A stretch of 64,000 nucleotides of DNA from Martinezella rhizogenes (GCF_027460065.1 NZ_JAPYZZ010000004.1:143812-207811), one strand, 5' to 3'. Counted from the stretch's first letter, positions 8,655 to 17,475 are shown. Numbers and translations: made by a program. Notes: generated by a model not told the origin, from the letters alone.

Positions 8655-8676
8655 GATATAAAGATATCTTTATGTC
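8655..8676. promoter_or_regulatory. Probable SahR operator upstream of sahR-metF
   Basis: A perfect 16-bp palindrome ATAAAGATATCTTTAT (8658-8673) extends to 22 bp with a single mismatched pair. It lies 26 bp upstream of the sahR GTG. A 22-bp site at 42348-42369 before metH is identical at 19 positions. Confidence 0.8.
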
Positions 8677-8741
8677 GATGTCGCATTCGATGCAAGCGCA
8701 AAGTGTCATGCGCCGTCTTCAAGTCGAATTATTGCACGAGA

Positions 8742-8767
8742 AAAGGCCCGCTTTGCGGCGGGCCTTT
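8742..8767 (-). terminator. Terminator of ettA
   Basis: A 10-bp perfect stem AAAGGCCCGC / GCGGGCCTTT with a six-base loop lies just after the ettA stop. The T-run after the stem is short. Confidence 0.7.
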
Positions 8768-8789
8768 CTGAAACGATGTGGGAAAAGGA

Positions 8790-10439
8790 TCAGCGCGTCA
8801 GGCGCTTGTAGCTCACCCGGCCGGGCTTGATGCTTTCCGGGCCGAGGCGGCGGACCTTGTCCTTTTCATAGTCTTCGAAGTTGCCTTCGAACCATTCCAC
8901 GTGGCTGTCGCCCTCGAAGGCGAGGATGTGGGTAGCCAGACGGTCAAGGAACATGCGGTCGTGGCTGATGATAACGGCGCAACCGGCGAAGGCTTCCAGC
9001 GCTTCTTCAAGCGCCGCCAGCGTTTCCGTATCAAGGTCGTTGGTCGGTTCGTCGAGCAGCAGAACGTTGCCGCCGGCCTTCAGCATCTTGGCGAGGTGGA
9101 CGCGGTTACGCTGACCACCCGAGAGATTGCCGACCTTCTGCTGCTGATCGCCGCCCTTGAAGTTGAAGGCGCCGCAATAGGCGCGCGAGTTCACTTCGAA
9201 CTTGCCAAGCTTGATGATGTCGTTGCCGCCGGAGATTTCCTCCCACACGGTCTTGTCACCCGCCAGCGTGTCACGGCTCTGGTCGACGTAACCGAGGTGC
9301 ACGGTCTCGCCAACGGTCACCGAACCGCTATCTGGCTGTTCCTGACCGGTGATCATGCGGAACAGGGTGGTCTTACCAGCACCGTTCGGGCCGATGACAC
9401 CGACGATGCCACCCGGAGGCAACTTGAAGGTGAGGTTTTCGATCAGCACCCGATCACCGTAGGACTTGGTGAGGTTTTCCGCTTCGATCACGACACGGCC
9501 CAGACGCTCGGCGACGGGGATGACGATCTGCGCGTCGCCGGGACGGCGATTTTCAGCGGCTTCCACCAGCTCGTCATAAGCGCGGATACGCGCCTTGGAT
9601 TTCGTCTGGCGAGCCTTGGGGCTGGAAGCGATCCACTCCTGTTCGCGGCTGATGGCCTTCTGACGCGAGGCGTCTTCGCGGGCTTCCTGCTGCATACGCT
9701 TGGCTTTTGCCTGCAGATAGGCGGAATAGTTGCCTTCGTAAGGAATGCCGCGGCCACGGTCGAGCTCGAGAATCCAGCCGGTCACGTTGTCGAGGAAGTA
9801 GCGATCGTGGGTAATCATCATCACGGCGCCGGGATAGTCGCGCAGGTGCTTTTCGAGCCAGGCGATGGTTTCGGCGTCCAGATGGTTGGTCGGTTCGTCG
9901 AGCAGCAACAGGTCAGGCTGCGAAAGCAAGAGCTTGCAAAGCGCCACACGGCGGCGCTCACCACCCGAAAGGCCGGTTACAGCAGAATCGCCGGGCGGGC
10001 AACGCAGCGCATCCATGGCCATTTCGACCTGATTTTCCAGATCCCACAGGTTCTGGCTGTCGATCATGTCCTGGAGCTTTGCGCCCTCATCCGCCGTTTC
10101 GTCGGAATAGTTCATCATCAATTCGTTGTAGCGGTCAACGATCGCCGTCTTGCTCGCCACGCCTTCCATGACGTTTTCCATCACGGTCTTGTTCTCGTCG
10201 AGCTTCGGCTCCTGCTCGAGATAACCGAGCGTCGCACCTTCGGCGAGCCAGGCTTCACCGGTATATTCCTTGTCGAGGCCGGCCATGATTTTCAGAACGG
10301 TCGACTTACCGGCGCCGTTCGGGCCGAGAATACCGATCTTGGCATCGGGGTAGAAGGAGAGATGGACGTTCTCCAGAACCTTCTTCGCGCCATAGGACTT
10401 GTTCAGCCCAGCCATGTGATAGATGAATTGACGTGCCAT
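8790..10439 (-). CDS. ettA: Energy-dependent translational throttle protein EttA (ABC-F)
   Basis: EttA is a cytosolic ABC-F ATPase that binds the ribosomal E site and gates entry into elongation according to the ATP/ADP ratio. The 549-residue chain carries two ABC domains without membrane segments. The first Walker A is GPNGAGKST with signature LSGGERRRVALCKLLL and LLLDEPTNHLD. The second Walker A is GPNGAGKTT with LSGGQRNRVHLAKML and LLLDEPTNDLD. The N-terminal MARQFIYHMAGLNKSYG and the linker rich in basic residues (about 240-300) are typical. The gene is monocistronic, with a terminator at 8742-8767. Confidence 0.95.
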   Translation of the reverse strand: MARQFIYHMAGLNKSYGAKKVLENVHLSFYPDAKIGILGPNGAGKSTVLKIMAGLDKEYTGEAWLAEGATLGYLEQEPKLDENKTVMENVMEGVASKTAIVDRYNELMMNYSDETADEGAKLQDMIDSQNLWDLENQVEMAMDALRCPPGDSAVTGLSGGERRRVALCKLLLSQPDLLLLDEPTNHLDAETIAWLEKHLRDYPGAVMMITHDRYFLDNVTGWILELDRGRGIPYEGNYSAYLQAKAKRMQQEAREDASRQKAISREQEWIASSPKARQTKSKARIRAYDELVEAAENRRPGDAQIVIPVAERLGRVVIEAENLTKSYGDRVLIENLTFKLPPGGIVGVIGPNGAGKTTLFRMITGQEQPDSGSVTVGETVHLGYVDQSRDTLAGDKTVWEEISGGNDIIKLGKFEVNSRAYCGAFNFKGGDQQQKVGNLSGGQRNRVHLAKMLKAGGNVLLLDEPTNDLDTETLAALEEALEAFAGCAVIISHDRMFLDRLATHILAFEGDSHVEWFEGNFEDYEKDKVRRLGPESIKPGRVSYKRLTR

Positions 10440-10574
10440 TGTAGCGAATGCTCCACATCGGATTTTAAAGAGTACGTATCGGGAAATTTGCCGCTATGTA
10501 GGGTAAATAGGACCTTGGGGCAACCTCTGGCACGATTATGACCCCATGATTATGACAAGCTGCGTGATGAGACG

Positions 10575-11537
10575 ATGGGTGCGATGATGAATGAGACGAC
10601 CGATAACTTCGCGTTCAGCCAGATCCAGAGGCTGGAAGCCCCTTCCGGCGCATCGATCGCCTTCCGTCATCAGCCTTCCGCCCTATCCCCCGCCCGTGGC
10701 GTGCTGATGATCTGCCACGGCCTCGTCGAGCACGCCGGCCGCTATCGCCGTTTTGCCGATGTCATGGCGAAACAGGGTTTCGAGGTCTATGCCCATGATC
10801 ATCGCGGCCACGGCCGCACCAAAGCGGCGGATGCGCCTCTCGGCCGTTTCGCCTGGAAGGACGGCGCGGAAAAGGTCGTTGCCGATGTCATGGCGATGCG
10901 TGTGATGGTCGGTGAAAGACATCCCGGCCTGGCAACGATCCTGTTCGGCCACTCCATGGGCGGTCTCGTGGCGCTCAACGCTGCCGTCAGCAACCCGGAT
11001 GCCTTCGATGGCGTATCGATCTGGAATTCCAATCTTAATCCCGGCGTCATGGGCCGTATCGCGCAGGTCGTGCTCCGGCTTGAAAAGATGCTGAAGGGAT
11101 CGGACGTGCCAAGCGCCATCCTGCCGAAGGCGACCTTCCGCGCCTGGAATGCAAAAATGCCGGAAAAACGCACCCATGCCGACTGGCTGAGCCACGACAA
11201 GGCGGCGGTGGATGCCTATGTGGAGGATCCGCTCTGCCAGTTCGAGGCCAGCGTCTCCCTTTGGCAGGACGTCTTCGAACTCTCCTATCGCGCGCCAAAA
11301 CTCATCGAGCGCCTGCCGAAGACCTTGCCGCTTCTCCTCGTCAGCGGCGATCAGGATGCCGCCACCAATGACGGCAGGGAGATCGTGTGGCTGGCCGAGC
11401 GTTTCCGCCAGGCGGGCTTCAGCCATGTCGAACACACGATCTACAAGGGAATGCGGCACGAGACGCTGAACGAGATCGGCTGGCAAGCCGTGGCGGCGGA
11501 TTTCGCCGCCTGGTGCGGCCGGGTCGTCAAAGACTGA
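10575..11537 (+). CDS. Alpha/beta hydrolase, lysophospholipase / monoacylglycerol lipase-like
   Basis: This is a serine hydrolase of the lysophospholipase (Hydrolase_4) group. The oxyanion-hole region is CHGLVEHAGRY, the nucleophile elbow is GHSMGG, the acid lies in VSGDQDAATN, and the catalytic histidine lies in GMRHETLNE. The YAHDHRGHGRT motif is typical of monoacylglycerol lipases. At 320 residues it is a normal length. No signal peptide is seen, so it acts in the cytosol or at the inner membrane face. Two further in-frame ATG codons follow the first within 12 bases, so the exact start may be three or four codons later. The natural substrate is not known. Confidence 0.85.
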   Translation: MGAMMNETTDNFAFSQIQRLEAPSGASIAFRHQPSALSPARGVLMICHGLVEHAGRYRRFADVMAKQGFEVYAHDHRGHGRTKAADAPLGRFAWKDGAEKVVADVMAMRVMVGERHPGLATILFGHSMGGLVALNAAVSNPDAFDGVSIWNSNLNPGVMGRIAQVVLRLEKMLKGSDVPSAILPKATFRAWNAKMPEKRTHADWLSHDKAAVDAYVEDPLCQFEASVSLWQDVFELSYRAPKLIERLPKTLPLLLVSGDQDAATNDGREIVWLAERFRQAGFSHVEHTIYKGMRHETLNEIGWQAVAADFAAWCGRVVKD

Positions 11538-11638
11538 AGGCGTCTTTGCCGAAACGGAATAAGTCCATGAGATAAAATCACATGCGGCGCGGCAAGCAGC
11601 GGTCTATAAACCGGCAAGCAGAAAATCCCGGGGGACAG

Positions 11639-12841
11639 ATGACCGACATGCCGAACAGGAAACCGCCGCTCTCAGGCATTCGCGTCATTGAGCTTGCGCG
11701 TGTTCTGGCCGGTCCCTGGGCGGGGCAGATGCTGGCCGATATGGGCGCTGACGTCATCAAGGTGGAAAACCCCGAAGGGGGCGACGATACCCGCGCATGG
11801 GGCCCGCCCTTCGTTGAAGGGGCTGATGGAGAGAACCTGTCCGCCGCCTATTACCACGCCACCAATCGTGGCAAACGCTCCATCGTCGCCGATCTGAAAA
11901 CGCCCGAAGGCTGCGCGCTGGTGCGCCGGCTGGTCCGCACCGCCGATGTCGTGATCGAGAACTTCAAGCGCGGCGGGCTTGCCAAATACGGCCTCGATTA
12001 CGAGAGCCTGAGGGTGCTCAATCCGAAGCTGATCTATTGCTCCATCACCGGCTTCGGCCAGACCGGGCCCTATGCCGATTTTGCCGGTTATGATTATATC
12101 GTGCAGGGCATGTCGGGTTTCATGTCGATTACGGGCGAACCGGACGGCCAGCCGATGAAGGCCGGCGTGGCTGTCGCCGATATCTTCACCGGCATCTATT
12201 CCGTGTCAGCCATTCAGGCGGCGCTGATCCACGCCATGCGATCAGGCGAAGGCCAGCATATCGACATGGCGCTTCTCGATGTGCAATCGGCCGTGCTCGC
12301 TAACCAGAACATGAATTATCTGATCTCAGGCAAGCCGCCCGTCCGGCTCGGCAATGCCCATCCGAATATTTCCCCCTATGAGGTGGTGCCAACGGCCGAT
12401 GGCTTCCTGATCCTCGCGGTTGGCAATGACGGCCAGTTCCGCCGCCTCTGCAATATCCTCGGCATAGGCGCGATCGCCGATGACGAACGTTACGCGACAA
12501 ACAAGGCGCGTGTGGCGCATAAGGTCGAAATGCGGCAGATCGTTTCCACCGAAACGCTGAAATGGAACAAGCGCGATCTCCTGACCGCCTGCGAAACGAA
12601 TGCCGTGCCGGCCGGACCGATCAATTCCATTGAGGAAATGTTCGCCGATCCACAGGTTCAGGCACGCGGCCTGCGCGTTGATCTCAAGGCTCAGGATGGC
12701 ACAGTCATCCCCGGGGTACGCACACCGATTATAATGTCACAGACGCCGCTGCACTATGAACGCCCGAGCCCGAAGCTCGGCGAACATCAGGCGCAGGTGC
12801 TGGCCGAACTGGAAACTATCGAAAGGACCACGACGCCATGA
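11639..12841 (+). CDS. Class III (CaiB/BaiF family) acyl-CoA transferase
   Basis: The family transfers CoA between carboxylic acids through an aspartyl-CoA adduct. The N-terminal LSGIRVIELARVLAGPWAGQMLADMGADVIKVE block is diagnostic (split here only by reading), and Asp181 in VADIFTG aligns with the catalytic aspartate. The 400-residue start at 11639 is chosen for its GGGGGAC ribosome-binding site; the frame to 11582 adds 19 unconserved residues. Its stop overlaps the next start in ATGA, so it is co-translated with a thiamine-diphosphate enzyme. That pairing suggests one CoA-thioester pathway. The acid substrate is not evident from sequence. Confidence 0.88.
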   Translation: MTDMPNRKPPLSGIRVIELARVLAGPWAGQMLADMGADVIKVENPEGGDDTRAWGPPFVEGADGENLSAAYYHATNRGKRSIVADLKTPEGCALVRRLVRTADVVIENFKRGGLAKYGLDYESLRVLNPKLIYCSITGFGQTGPYADFAGYDYIVQGMSGFMSITGEPDGQPMKAGVAVADIFTGIYSVSAIQAALIHAMRSGEGQHIDMALLDVQSAVLANQNMNYLISGKPPVRLGNAHPNISPYEVVPTADGFLILAVGNDGQFRRLCNILGIGAIADDERYATNKARVAHKVEMRQIVSTETLKWNKRDLLTACETNAVPAGPINSIEEMFADPQVQARGLRVDLKAQDGTVIPGVRTPIIMSQTPLHYERPSPKLGEHQAQVLAELETIERTTTP

Positions 12842-14502
12842 AGGCAGGAATGAAAAGAACAGGTGGCCAACTGATCGTCGAAGCGCTGAAGGCCAATGGC
12901 GTCTCCCGCGTTTCCTGCGTTCCGGGCGAAAGCTATCTGGCGGTGCTGGATGCGCTTTATGAAAGCGGCATCGAAACCGTCGTCTGCCGCCAGGAAGGTG
13001 GCGCCGCCATGATGGCCGACACATGGGGCCGCCTGACCGGCGAACCCGGCATCTGCATGGTGACCCGTGGTCCGGGCGCAACCAATGCCTCGGCCGGCCT
13101 GCATATCGCACGGCAGGACTCCATTCCGATGATCCTGTTCATCGGCCAGGTACAGCGCGAAGCCCGCGAGCGCGAAGCCTTTCAGGAAGTGGAATATCGC
13201 CGCGCCTTCACCGAATTCGCCAAATGGGTGGGCGAGATCGACGATGCGCGCCGCATCCCCGAATTCGTCACTCGTGCGTTTGTCGTCGCCACCTCCGGCC
13301 GCCCCGGCCCGGTGGTGCTGACGCTGCCCGAAGACATGCTGGTGGAAGAGGTCGAAGCGCCCGAGGCAAAGCCCTACACGCCCGTCGAAGCGCATCCCGG
13401 TCCGTCACAGATTGCCGCCTTCGCGAAAATGCTGGGCGAGGCAAAACGACCGATCTTCATTATCGGCGGCACGCGCTGGTCCGAGGAAAGCGTGGCGAGC
13501 TTCAGGGCATTTGCCGAAAACCACAAGTTGCCCGTCGGCTGTTCCTTCCGCCGCCAGATGCTGTTCGATCATCTGAGCCCTTCCTATGCGGGCGATGTCG
13601 GCATCGGCATCAACCCGGCGCTGGCAAAGGAGATCAAGGAATCCGATCTCGTGATCCTGCTGGGCGGCCGCCTCTCGGAAATGCCGTCCTCCGGTTATAC
13701 GCTGCTCGACATCCCCTACCCGTCGCAGAAACTCGTTCACATCTACCCGGAAGCCGAAGAGCTTGGCCGCGTTTACCGTCCCGATCTCGCGATCTGCGCC
13801 GCGCCGGATGATTTCGTCGCCGCCCTCTCCTCCATCTCGCTTCCGGCAAACGCCGCATGGGCCGATCGCACGGCCGCCATACACGCGGCTTACCTCAACT
13901 GGTCCACGCCGCCGCAGACCGGCCCCGGCCCGGTGCAGATGGGTCCGATCATGGACTGGATCGAGGCCAATGTGCCTGATGATGCCATCTTCACCAATGG
14001 CGCCGGCAATTACGCCACCTGGCTGCACCGCTTCCACCGTTTCCGCCGCTACAACACCCAATCGGCGCCAACCTCCGGCTCGATGGGTTATGGCCTGCCG
14101 GCGGCGGTTGCCGCCAAGCATCTGTTCCCGGAGCGGGAGGTGATCTGCTTTGCCGGTGACGGCTGCTTCATGATGCATGGGCAGGAATTTATCACTGCCG
14201 TGCGTTATGGCCTGCCGATCATCACCGTGCTGGTCAACAATGGCACCTATGGCACGATCCGCATGCATCAGGAGCGGGAATATCCTGGCCGTGTCAGCGG
14301 CACCGATCTCGTCAATCCGGATTTCAACGCTTTTGCCAAGGCCTATGGCGGCCATGGCGAAACGGTGGAAAGAACGCAAGACTTCGCCGCTGCCTTCGAG
14401 CGGGCGCGCGCAAGCGGCAAGCCAGCCATCATCGAAGTGAAACTGGACCCGGAAGCGATCACGCCGACGCGCACGCTGACACAGATCAGGACAAAAAGCT
14501 GA
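12838..14502 (+). CDS. Thiamine-diphosphate-dependent enzyme, acetolactate-synthase-like
   Basis: The 554-residue protein has the three-domain layout of the acetolactate synthase / benzaldehyde lyase superfamily. The catalytic glutamate is Glu53 in CRQEGGAAMMAD. A central FAD/ADP-like domain spans about residues 190-330, and the ThDP-Mg motif starts at AGDGCFMMHG and ends VLVNNGTYGT. No regulatory-subunit gene lies nearby, so biosynthetic IlvB is unlikely. It overlaps the upstream CoA-transferase gene by four bases. Candidate reactions are decarboxylation or carboligation of a 2-keto or CoA-linked acid. The glutamate and motif show that it should be active; the substrate is open. Confidence 0.85.
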   Translation: MKAGMKRTGGQLIVEALKANGVSRVSCVPGESYLAVLDALYESGIETVVCRQEGGAAMMADTWGRLTGEPGICMVTRGPGATNASAGLHIARQDSIPMILFIGQVQREAREREAFQEVEYRRAFTEFAKWVGEIDDARRIPEFVTRAFVVATSGRPGPVVLTLPEDMLVEEVEAPEAKPYTPVEAHPGPSQIAAFAKMLGEAKRPIFIIGGTRWSEESVASFRAFAENHKLPVGCSFRRQMLFDHLSPSYAGDVGIGINPALAKEIKESDLVILLGGRLSEMPSSGYTLLDIPYPSQKLVHIYPEAEELGRVYRPDLAICAAPDDFVAALSSISLPANAAWADRTAAIHAAYLNWSTPPQTGPGPVQMGPIMDWIEANVPDDAIFTNGAGNYATWLHRFHRFRRYNTQSAPTSGSMGYGLPAAVAAKHLFPEREVICFAGDGCFMMHGQEFITAVRYGLPIITVLVNNGTYGTIRMHQEREYPGRVSGTDLVNPDFNAFAKAYGGHGETVERTQDFAAAFERARASGKPAIIEVKLDPEAITPTRTLTQIRTKS

Positions 14503-14551
14503 CATGACGCATGGACATGCCTCCGGCATGGTATAAATCCTGACGCTCGCT

Positions 14552-14642
14552 TGACGTCATCCTCGGGCTTGTCCCGAGGATCCAACCACGTCGCGTTAAA
14601 TCGATCGGTTGCAGATGCTCGGGACAGGCCCGAGCATGACGT
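14552..14642. repeat. Paired-palindrome intergenic repeat, copy 2
   Basis: Two hairpins in inverted orientation: ATCCTCGGG-CTTGT-CCCGAGGAT at 14559-14582 and GATGCTCGGG-ACAGG-CCCGAGCATGAC at about 14614-14640, bounded by TGACGTCAT and ATGACGT. Copy 3 lies just downstream of the next gene, so the HugZ-like gene is bracketed by the same element. Confidence 0.8.
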
Positions 14643-14689
14643 GGAGAGGTTTTACGCTTCTCTCAGCATCCACTAACTCAGGATACGAC

Positions 14690-15454
14690 ATGCCGGACCT
14701 TGCCCCTCCCGTCATCACCCCACGCGGCGCGAAGATCGAGCCCTCGGCCGGCGCACCTTTCGAGGCCGTGCGCGTGGCCCGCGATGTGCTGCATACATCC
14801 CGCACGGCAGCGCTCGCCACGCTCGACCCGGTCAGCGGCTATCCCTATACGACCGCCACCAACATCGGCATCGAGCCGGATGGCACGCCGTTCTTCTTTG
14901 CGGCAGGTCTGACTCTGCACGCCCGCAATATGGAGGTCGACCCGCGCATCTCGCTGACGCTCGCGCCCTTCGGCAAGGGCGATGCGCTGACGCTGCCGCG
15001 GTTGACGCTGGTGGGGAAAGCGGAGCAAATCGGTCCGGATGAAGTGCCGCTTGCGAGACAGCGCTACATCGACCGCTACCCAAAGGCGAAACTTTACCTC
15101 TCGCTTCCCGATACCCGTCTTTACCGGCTGAGGACGGAAGGCGTGCAGATCAATGGCGGCCCGGCCCGCAACGCCAGCAACATCACGCCCGCTGATCTGC
15201 GCACCGATCTCTCAGGCGCGGCGGAACTGATGGCTGCGACTGAAAGCGAAGCGGCCCGCCTCAACGCCATCAAGGGCGAAGCGTCTCGGTTGGCAGTTCT
15301 CGCCGGCGCAAAGGCCGGCCGCTGGGCGATCACCTCCATCAACCCGGACGGTATCGATCTCGCCTCGGCCAGCGATCTGGCGCGGCTATGGTTTGCGGAG
15401 CGGGTGGAGACGTTGAAGCAGTTTGAGAAGGCGCTTGCTTTGCTTCTGAAATGA
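14690..15454 (+). CDS. HugZ-like pyridoxamine-phosphate-oxidase-fold protein
   Basis: The 254-residue protein has an N-terminal split-barrel FMN-binding-like domain (residues about 20-150, with TAALATLDPVSGYPYTT) and a C-terminal DUF2470-type domain (about 165-254). This arrangement is that of HugZ/HutZ proteins, some of which bind and degrade haem; others have unknown roles. The ATG at 14690 is chosen because the longer frame (from 14609) begins inside the intergenic repeat. It is flanked on both sides by paired-palindrome repeats and is probably transcribed alone. Haem oxygenase activity is possible but not shown. Confidence 0.75.
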   Translation: MPDLAPPVITPRGAKIEPSAGAPFEAVRVARDVLHTSRTAALATLDPVSGYPYTTATNIGIEPDGTPFFFAAGLTLHARNMEVDPRISLTLAPFGKGDALTLPRLTLVGKAEQIGPDEVPLARQRYIDRYPKAKLYLSLPDTRLYRLRTEGVQINGGPARNASNITPADLRTDLSGAAELMAATESEAARLNAIKGEASRLAVLAGAKAGRWAITSINPDGIDLASASDLARLWFAERVETLKQFEKALALLLK

Positions 15455-15497
15455 AAGGCGCAAACGATTCACGAACCTGGGACAATCGTCTCTCTTC

Positions 15498-15583
15498 CGT
15501 CGTGCTCGGGCCTGTCCCGAGCATCTGCTACCTATCAATTTGCGATACGTGATTGGATACTCGGGACAAGCCCGAAGATGACG
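15498..15583. repeat. Paired-palindrome intergenic repeat, copy 3
   Basis: Hairpins TGCTCGGG-CCTGT-CCCGAGCA (15503-15523) and ACTCGGG-ACAAG-CCCGAAGATGACG (about 15559-15583) stand in the same inverted layout as copy 2. Confidence 0.8.
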
Positions 15584-15611
15584 AAAAGCGCGTTTCGAAT
15601 TTCCCATCAAA

Positions 15612-15643
15612 AAAGGCCGGGCCGCTTCCGCGACCCGGCCTTT
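15612..15643 (-). terminator. Terminator of the RidA gene
   Basis: A 10-bp stem AAAGGCCGGG / CCCGGCCTTT reads into TTTTTT on the minus strand, directly after the RidA stop. Confidence 0.85.
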
Positions 15644-15663
15644 CTCACAAATCAGTCCCTTGC

Positions 15664-16005
15664 TCAGAGAGCAGCGGTCACGATGAATTCAACCTTGTAG
15701 TCCGGCGTTGCCAGCGCTGCTTCGCTGGTGGCGCGAGCCGGCGGGTTTGCCGGGTCGATCCAGCCTTCCCAGACGGCGTTCATTTCGCCGAAGGTGGACA
15801 TGTCGGAGAGGTAGATGATGGTCTGAAGGATCTTCGACTTGTCGGAACCGGCAGCGGCCAGCAGGCGATCGACTTCAGCGAGAGCCGACTTGCTCTGTTC
15901 GGTCACGCCGGTGCCTTCGCCAACCTGGCCAGCCAGATAAACGGTGTTGCCGTGAACGACGGCGCCGCTCATGCGCTTGCCCGGCTCGATACGCTTGATG
16001 GTCAT
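15664..16005 (-). CDS. RidA-family (YjgF/UK114) protein
   Basis: Family members are small trimeric proteins; RidA itself hydrolyses reactive enamines or imines such as 2-aminoacrylate. The 113-residue protein shows VYLAGQVGEG, NAVWEGWIDPANPPARAT and a C-terminal VEFIV strand. The conserved arginine of active RidA proteins is present in PARAT. The start at 16003-16005 gives the usual family start (TIKRIEP). The upstream DUF442 gene is 47 bp away in the same direction, so the two are probably co-transcribed. Its exact subfamily is not certain. Confidence 0.85.
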   Translation of the reverse strand: MTIKRIEPGKRMSGAVVHGNTVYLAGQVGEGTGVTEQSKSALAEVDRLLAAAGSDKSKILQTIIYLSDMSTFGEMNAVWEGWIDPANPPARATSEAALATPDYKVEFIVTAAL

Positions 16006-16052
16006 GGAAAACTCCTGTTGATTGGCATTAAAAATCGAAGATGCGCGGAAAA

Positions 16053-16391
16053 TCAGCCGCGCAGGTGATGGGTCTTTTCGTAGATCGCCGTGGAGCGCGC
16101 GCCGGAACGGCAATAACCGAGCATCGGGCGCTGCAATTCGTCAAGTGCATCCACCATGCCGGAAACGGCATCCGCATCGACGCCGTAACGGCCGACAGGC
16201 ACGTGCATGATGGTAAGCCCGAGCTGCTCGGCGCGCTCAGCGATATCGGCGAAAAGCGGCTGGCCGTCTTCTTCGCCGTCAGGGCGATGGCAGACGATCG
16301 ACTTGAAGCCGAGTGCCTTGACCTCGTCAAGATCAGCAACGCTGATCTGTCCCGTTACCGAATATTCGTCGTCAATGCGCCTGATATCCAT
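16053..16391 (-). CDS. DUF442 / TIGR01244-type phosphatase-like sulfur transferase
   Basis: This 112-residue single-domain protein belongs to the DUF442 group, which shares the tyrosine-phosphatase/rhodanese-type cysteine loop and is often linked to sulfide metabolism. The opening DEYSVTGQIS, the SIVCHRPDGE strand and the active loop YCRSGARS (Cys94) are all present. It has no beta-lactamase partner domain and no sulfide dehydrogenase next door. It probably forms an operon with the RidA gene. The reaction it performs is not settled for the family. Confidence 0.8.
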   Translation of the reverse strand: MDIRRIDDEYSVTGQISVADLDEVKALGFKSIVCHRPDGEEDGQPLFADIAERAEQLGLTIMHVPVGRYGVDADAVSGMVDALDELQRPMLGYCRSGARSTAIYEKTHHLRG

Positions 16392-16486
16392 GTCATGCCT
16401 CCGCTGGCCGTCATCTTGAAATCCGCATCCGATGTAAGCGGTGAAAACCCCTGCGTCAATGACGGGACATCTTCATTCGGTACGGC

Positions 16487-17350
16487 TCAGAGGATGGAAA
16501 AGCGCAGGCCGAAGGAACGGCTCTCACCCGGCTGGAGAATATTGAACTCGCCGGCCGCCTCCAGCTCCCGGCGCCCCACCCAGCGATGCGAAACCGGTTC
16601 GATACCAAGCACATTGGCCGGGTCCTGCTGGTTGCGCCACATCTGCAGATAGGGCAAGGTCCCGGTGCGAAAACCGACCGTCAGCGTCTTGCCCCCGATC
16701 GCCGCAATCGGCCCGAGCTTCAGTTCCGCCCACTCGTTCTTACCGGCGGAGACGCAGAAGACATTGCCCGGCTCCTCGCCAAACCGCCAGCCATGGCCTC
16801 CACCATCCAGCATCGCACCTTCCAGCCGCACGGCATCGTCAAACAGGCGGGCACCGATATTCATATGATACATCAGGAACACCGGGATCGGCCGCCCCGA
16901 CATATTGACGATCCTGTCATCGAGGCTGACTTCGCCGCTTTCACCATCGATACGCCATGCCCGCTCGAGAAGCGCTGCACCGCCATCGGCAAGCTTCACG
17001 GGAACCTCAACGCGCGCCAGCGCATTGGTCTCATGAACGTCGAAGGCGATGATGGTCGCGGGATGTGAGGAAAAGGAGCCATGCAAGGGATACCGGCGCC
17101 CCTCGCCGTCACCATAGATCGGCTCGGGATGGCGGATATGATCGGGACCGCAGGTGAAGAGAAAGCCTTCGAGCGAGTGGTCGATGCGCGCATCGCCATC
17201 GTCGGGAATGGCGCGGCCGGGCGCGATATCGATGCCGTCAACGACACACGAGCCAATATCGAAAACGGAGGTTTCATCGAGGAAAATGCGTGGCGATCTG
17301 CCGGCCTGAAACGAACGCAAGATAACCTCCCTGTGGCAGTAAAAACGCAT
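16487..17350 (-). CDS. Aldose-1-epimerase-like protein (DUF4432)
   Basis: The 287-residue protein has the beta-rich galactose-mutarotase-like fold seen in DUF4432 proteins. Visible marks are HPEPIYGDGEGRRYPLHG, a MYHMNIG segment and a C-terminal LGIEPVSHRWVGR. Proteins of this type bind sugars and are presumed epimerases or mutarotases; the substrate is unknown. It lies upstream of the DUF442 gene with a 95-bp gap, so co-transcription is possible but not clear. It has no signal peptide. Confidence 0.7.
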   Translation of the reverse strand: MRFYCHREVILRSFQAGRSPRIFLDETSVFDIGSCVVDGIDIAPGRAIPDDGDARIDHSLEGFLFTCGPDHIRHPEPIYGDGEGRRYPLHGSFSSHPATIIAFDVHETNALARVEVPVKLADGGAALLERAWRIDGESGEVSLDDRIVNMSGRPIPVFLMYHMNIGARLFDDAVRLEGAMLDGGGHGWRFGEEPGNVFCVSAGKNEWAELKLGPIAAIGGKTLTVGFRTGTLPYLQMWRNQQDPANVLGIEPVSHRWVGRRELEAAGEFNILQPGESRSFGLRFSIL

Positions 17351-17475
17351 GGATCACGGAAACGCTACTAGTCGTGACGGAAATTAAGATTGCATTAACC
17401 GCGAATTCACCTTTTTCACAATAGGGTCAAGATTAGCGTGTGTTTATCGGTGACGAAGCAAGGGATAGCAGAATC

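Noticed and set aside
8778..10541. A 587-codon plus-strand frame opposite ettA
   Set aside because: It is the antisense shadow of a clear ABC-F gene in high-GC DNA; no family match or ribosome-binding site.
12838..14502. Oxalyl-CoA decarboxylase (oxc) assignment for the ThDP enzyme
   Set aside because: The neighbour is a CoA transferase, but the ThDP motif region reads AGDGCFMMHG, which fits acetolactate-synthase-type proteins better than the GDSAFGFSG pattern of oxalyl-CoA decarboxylase.
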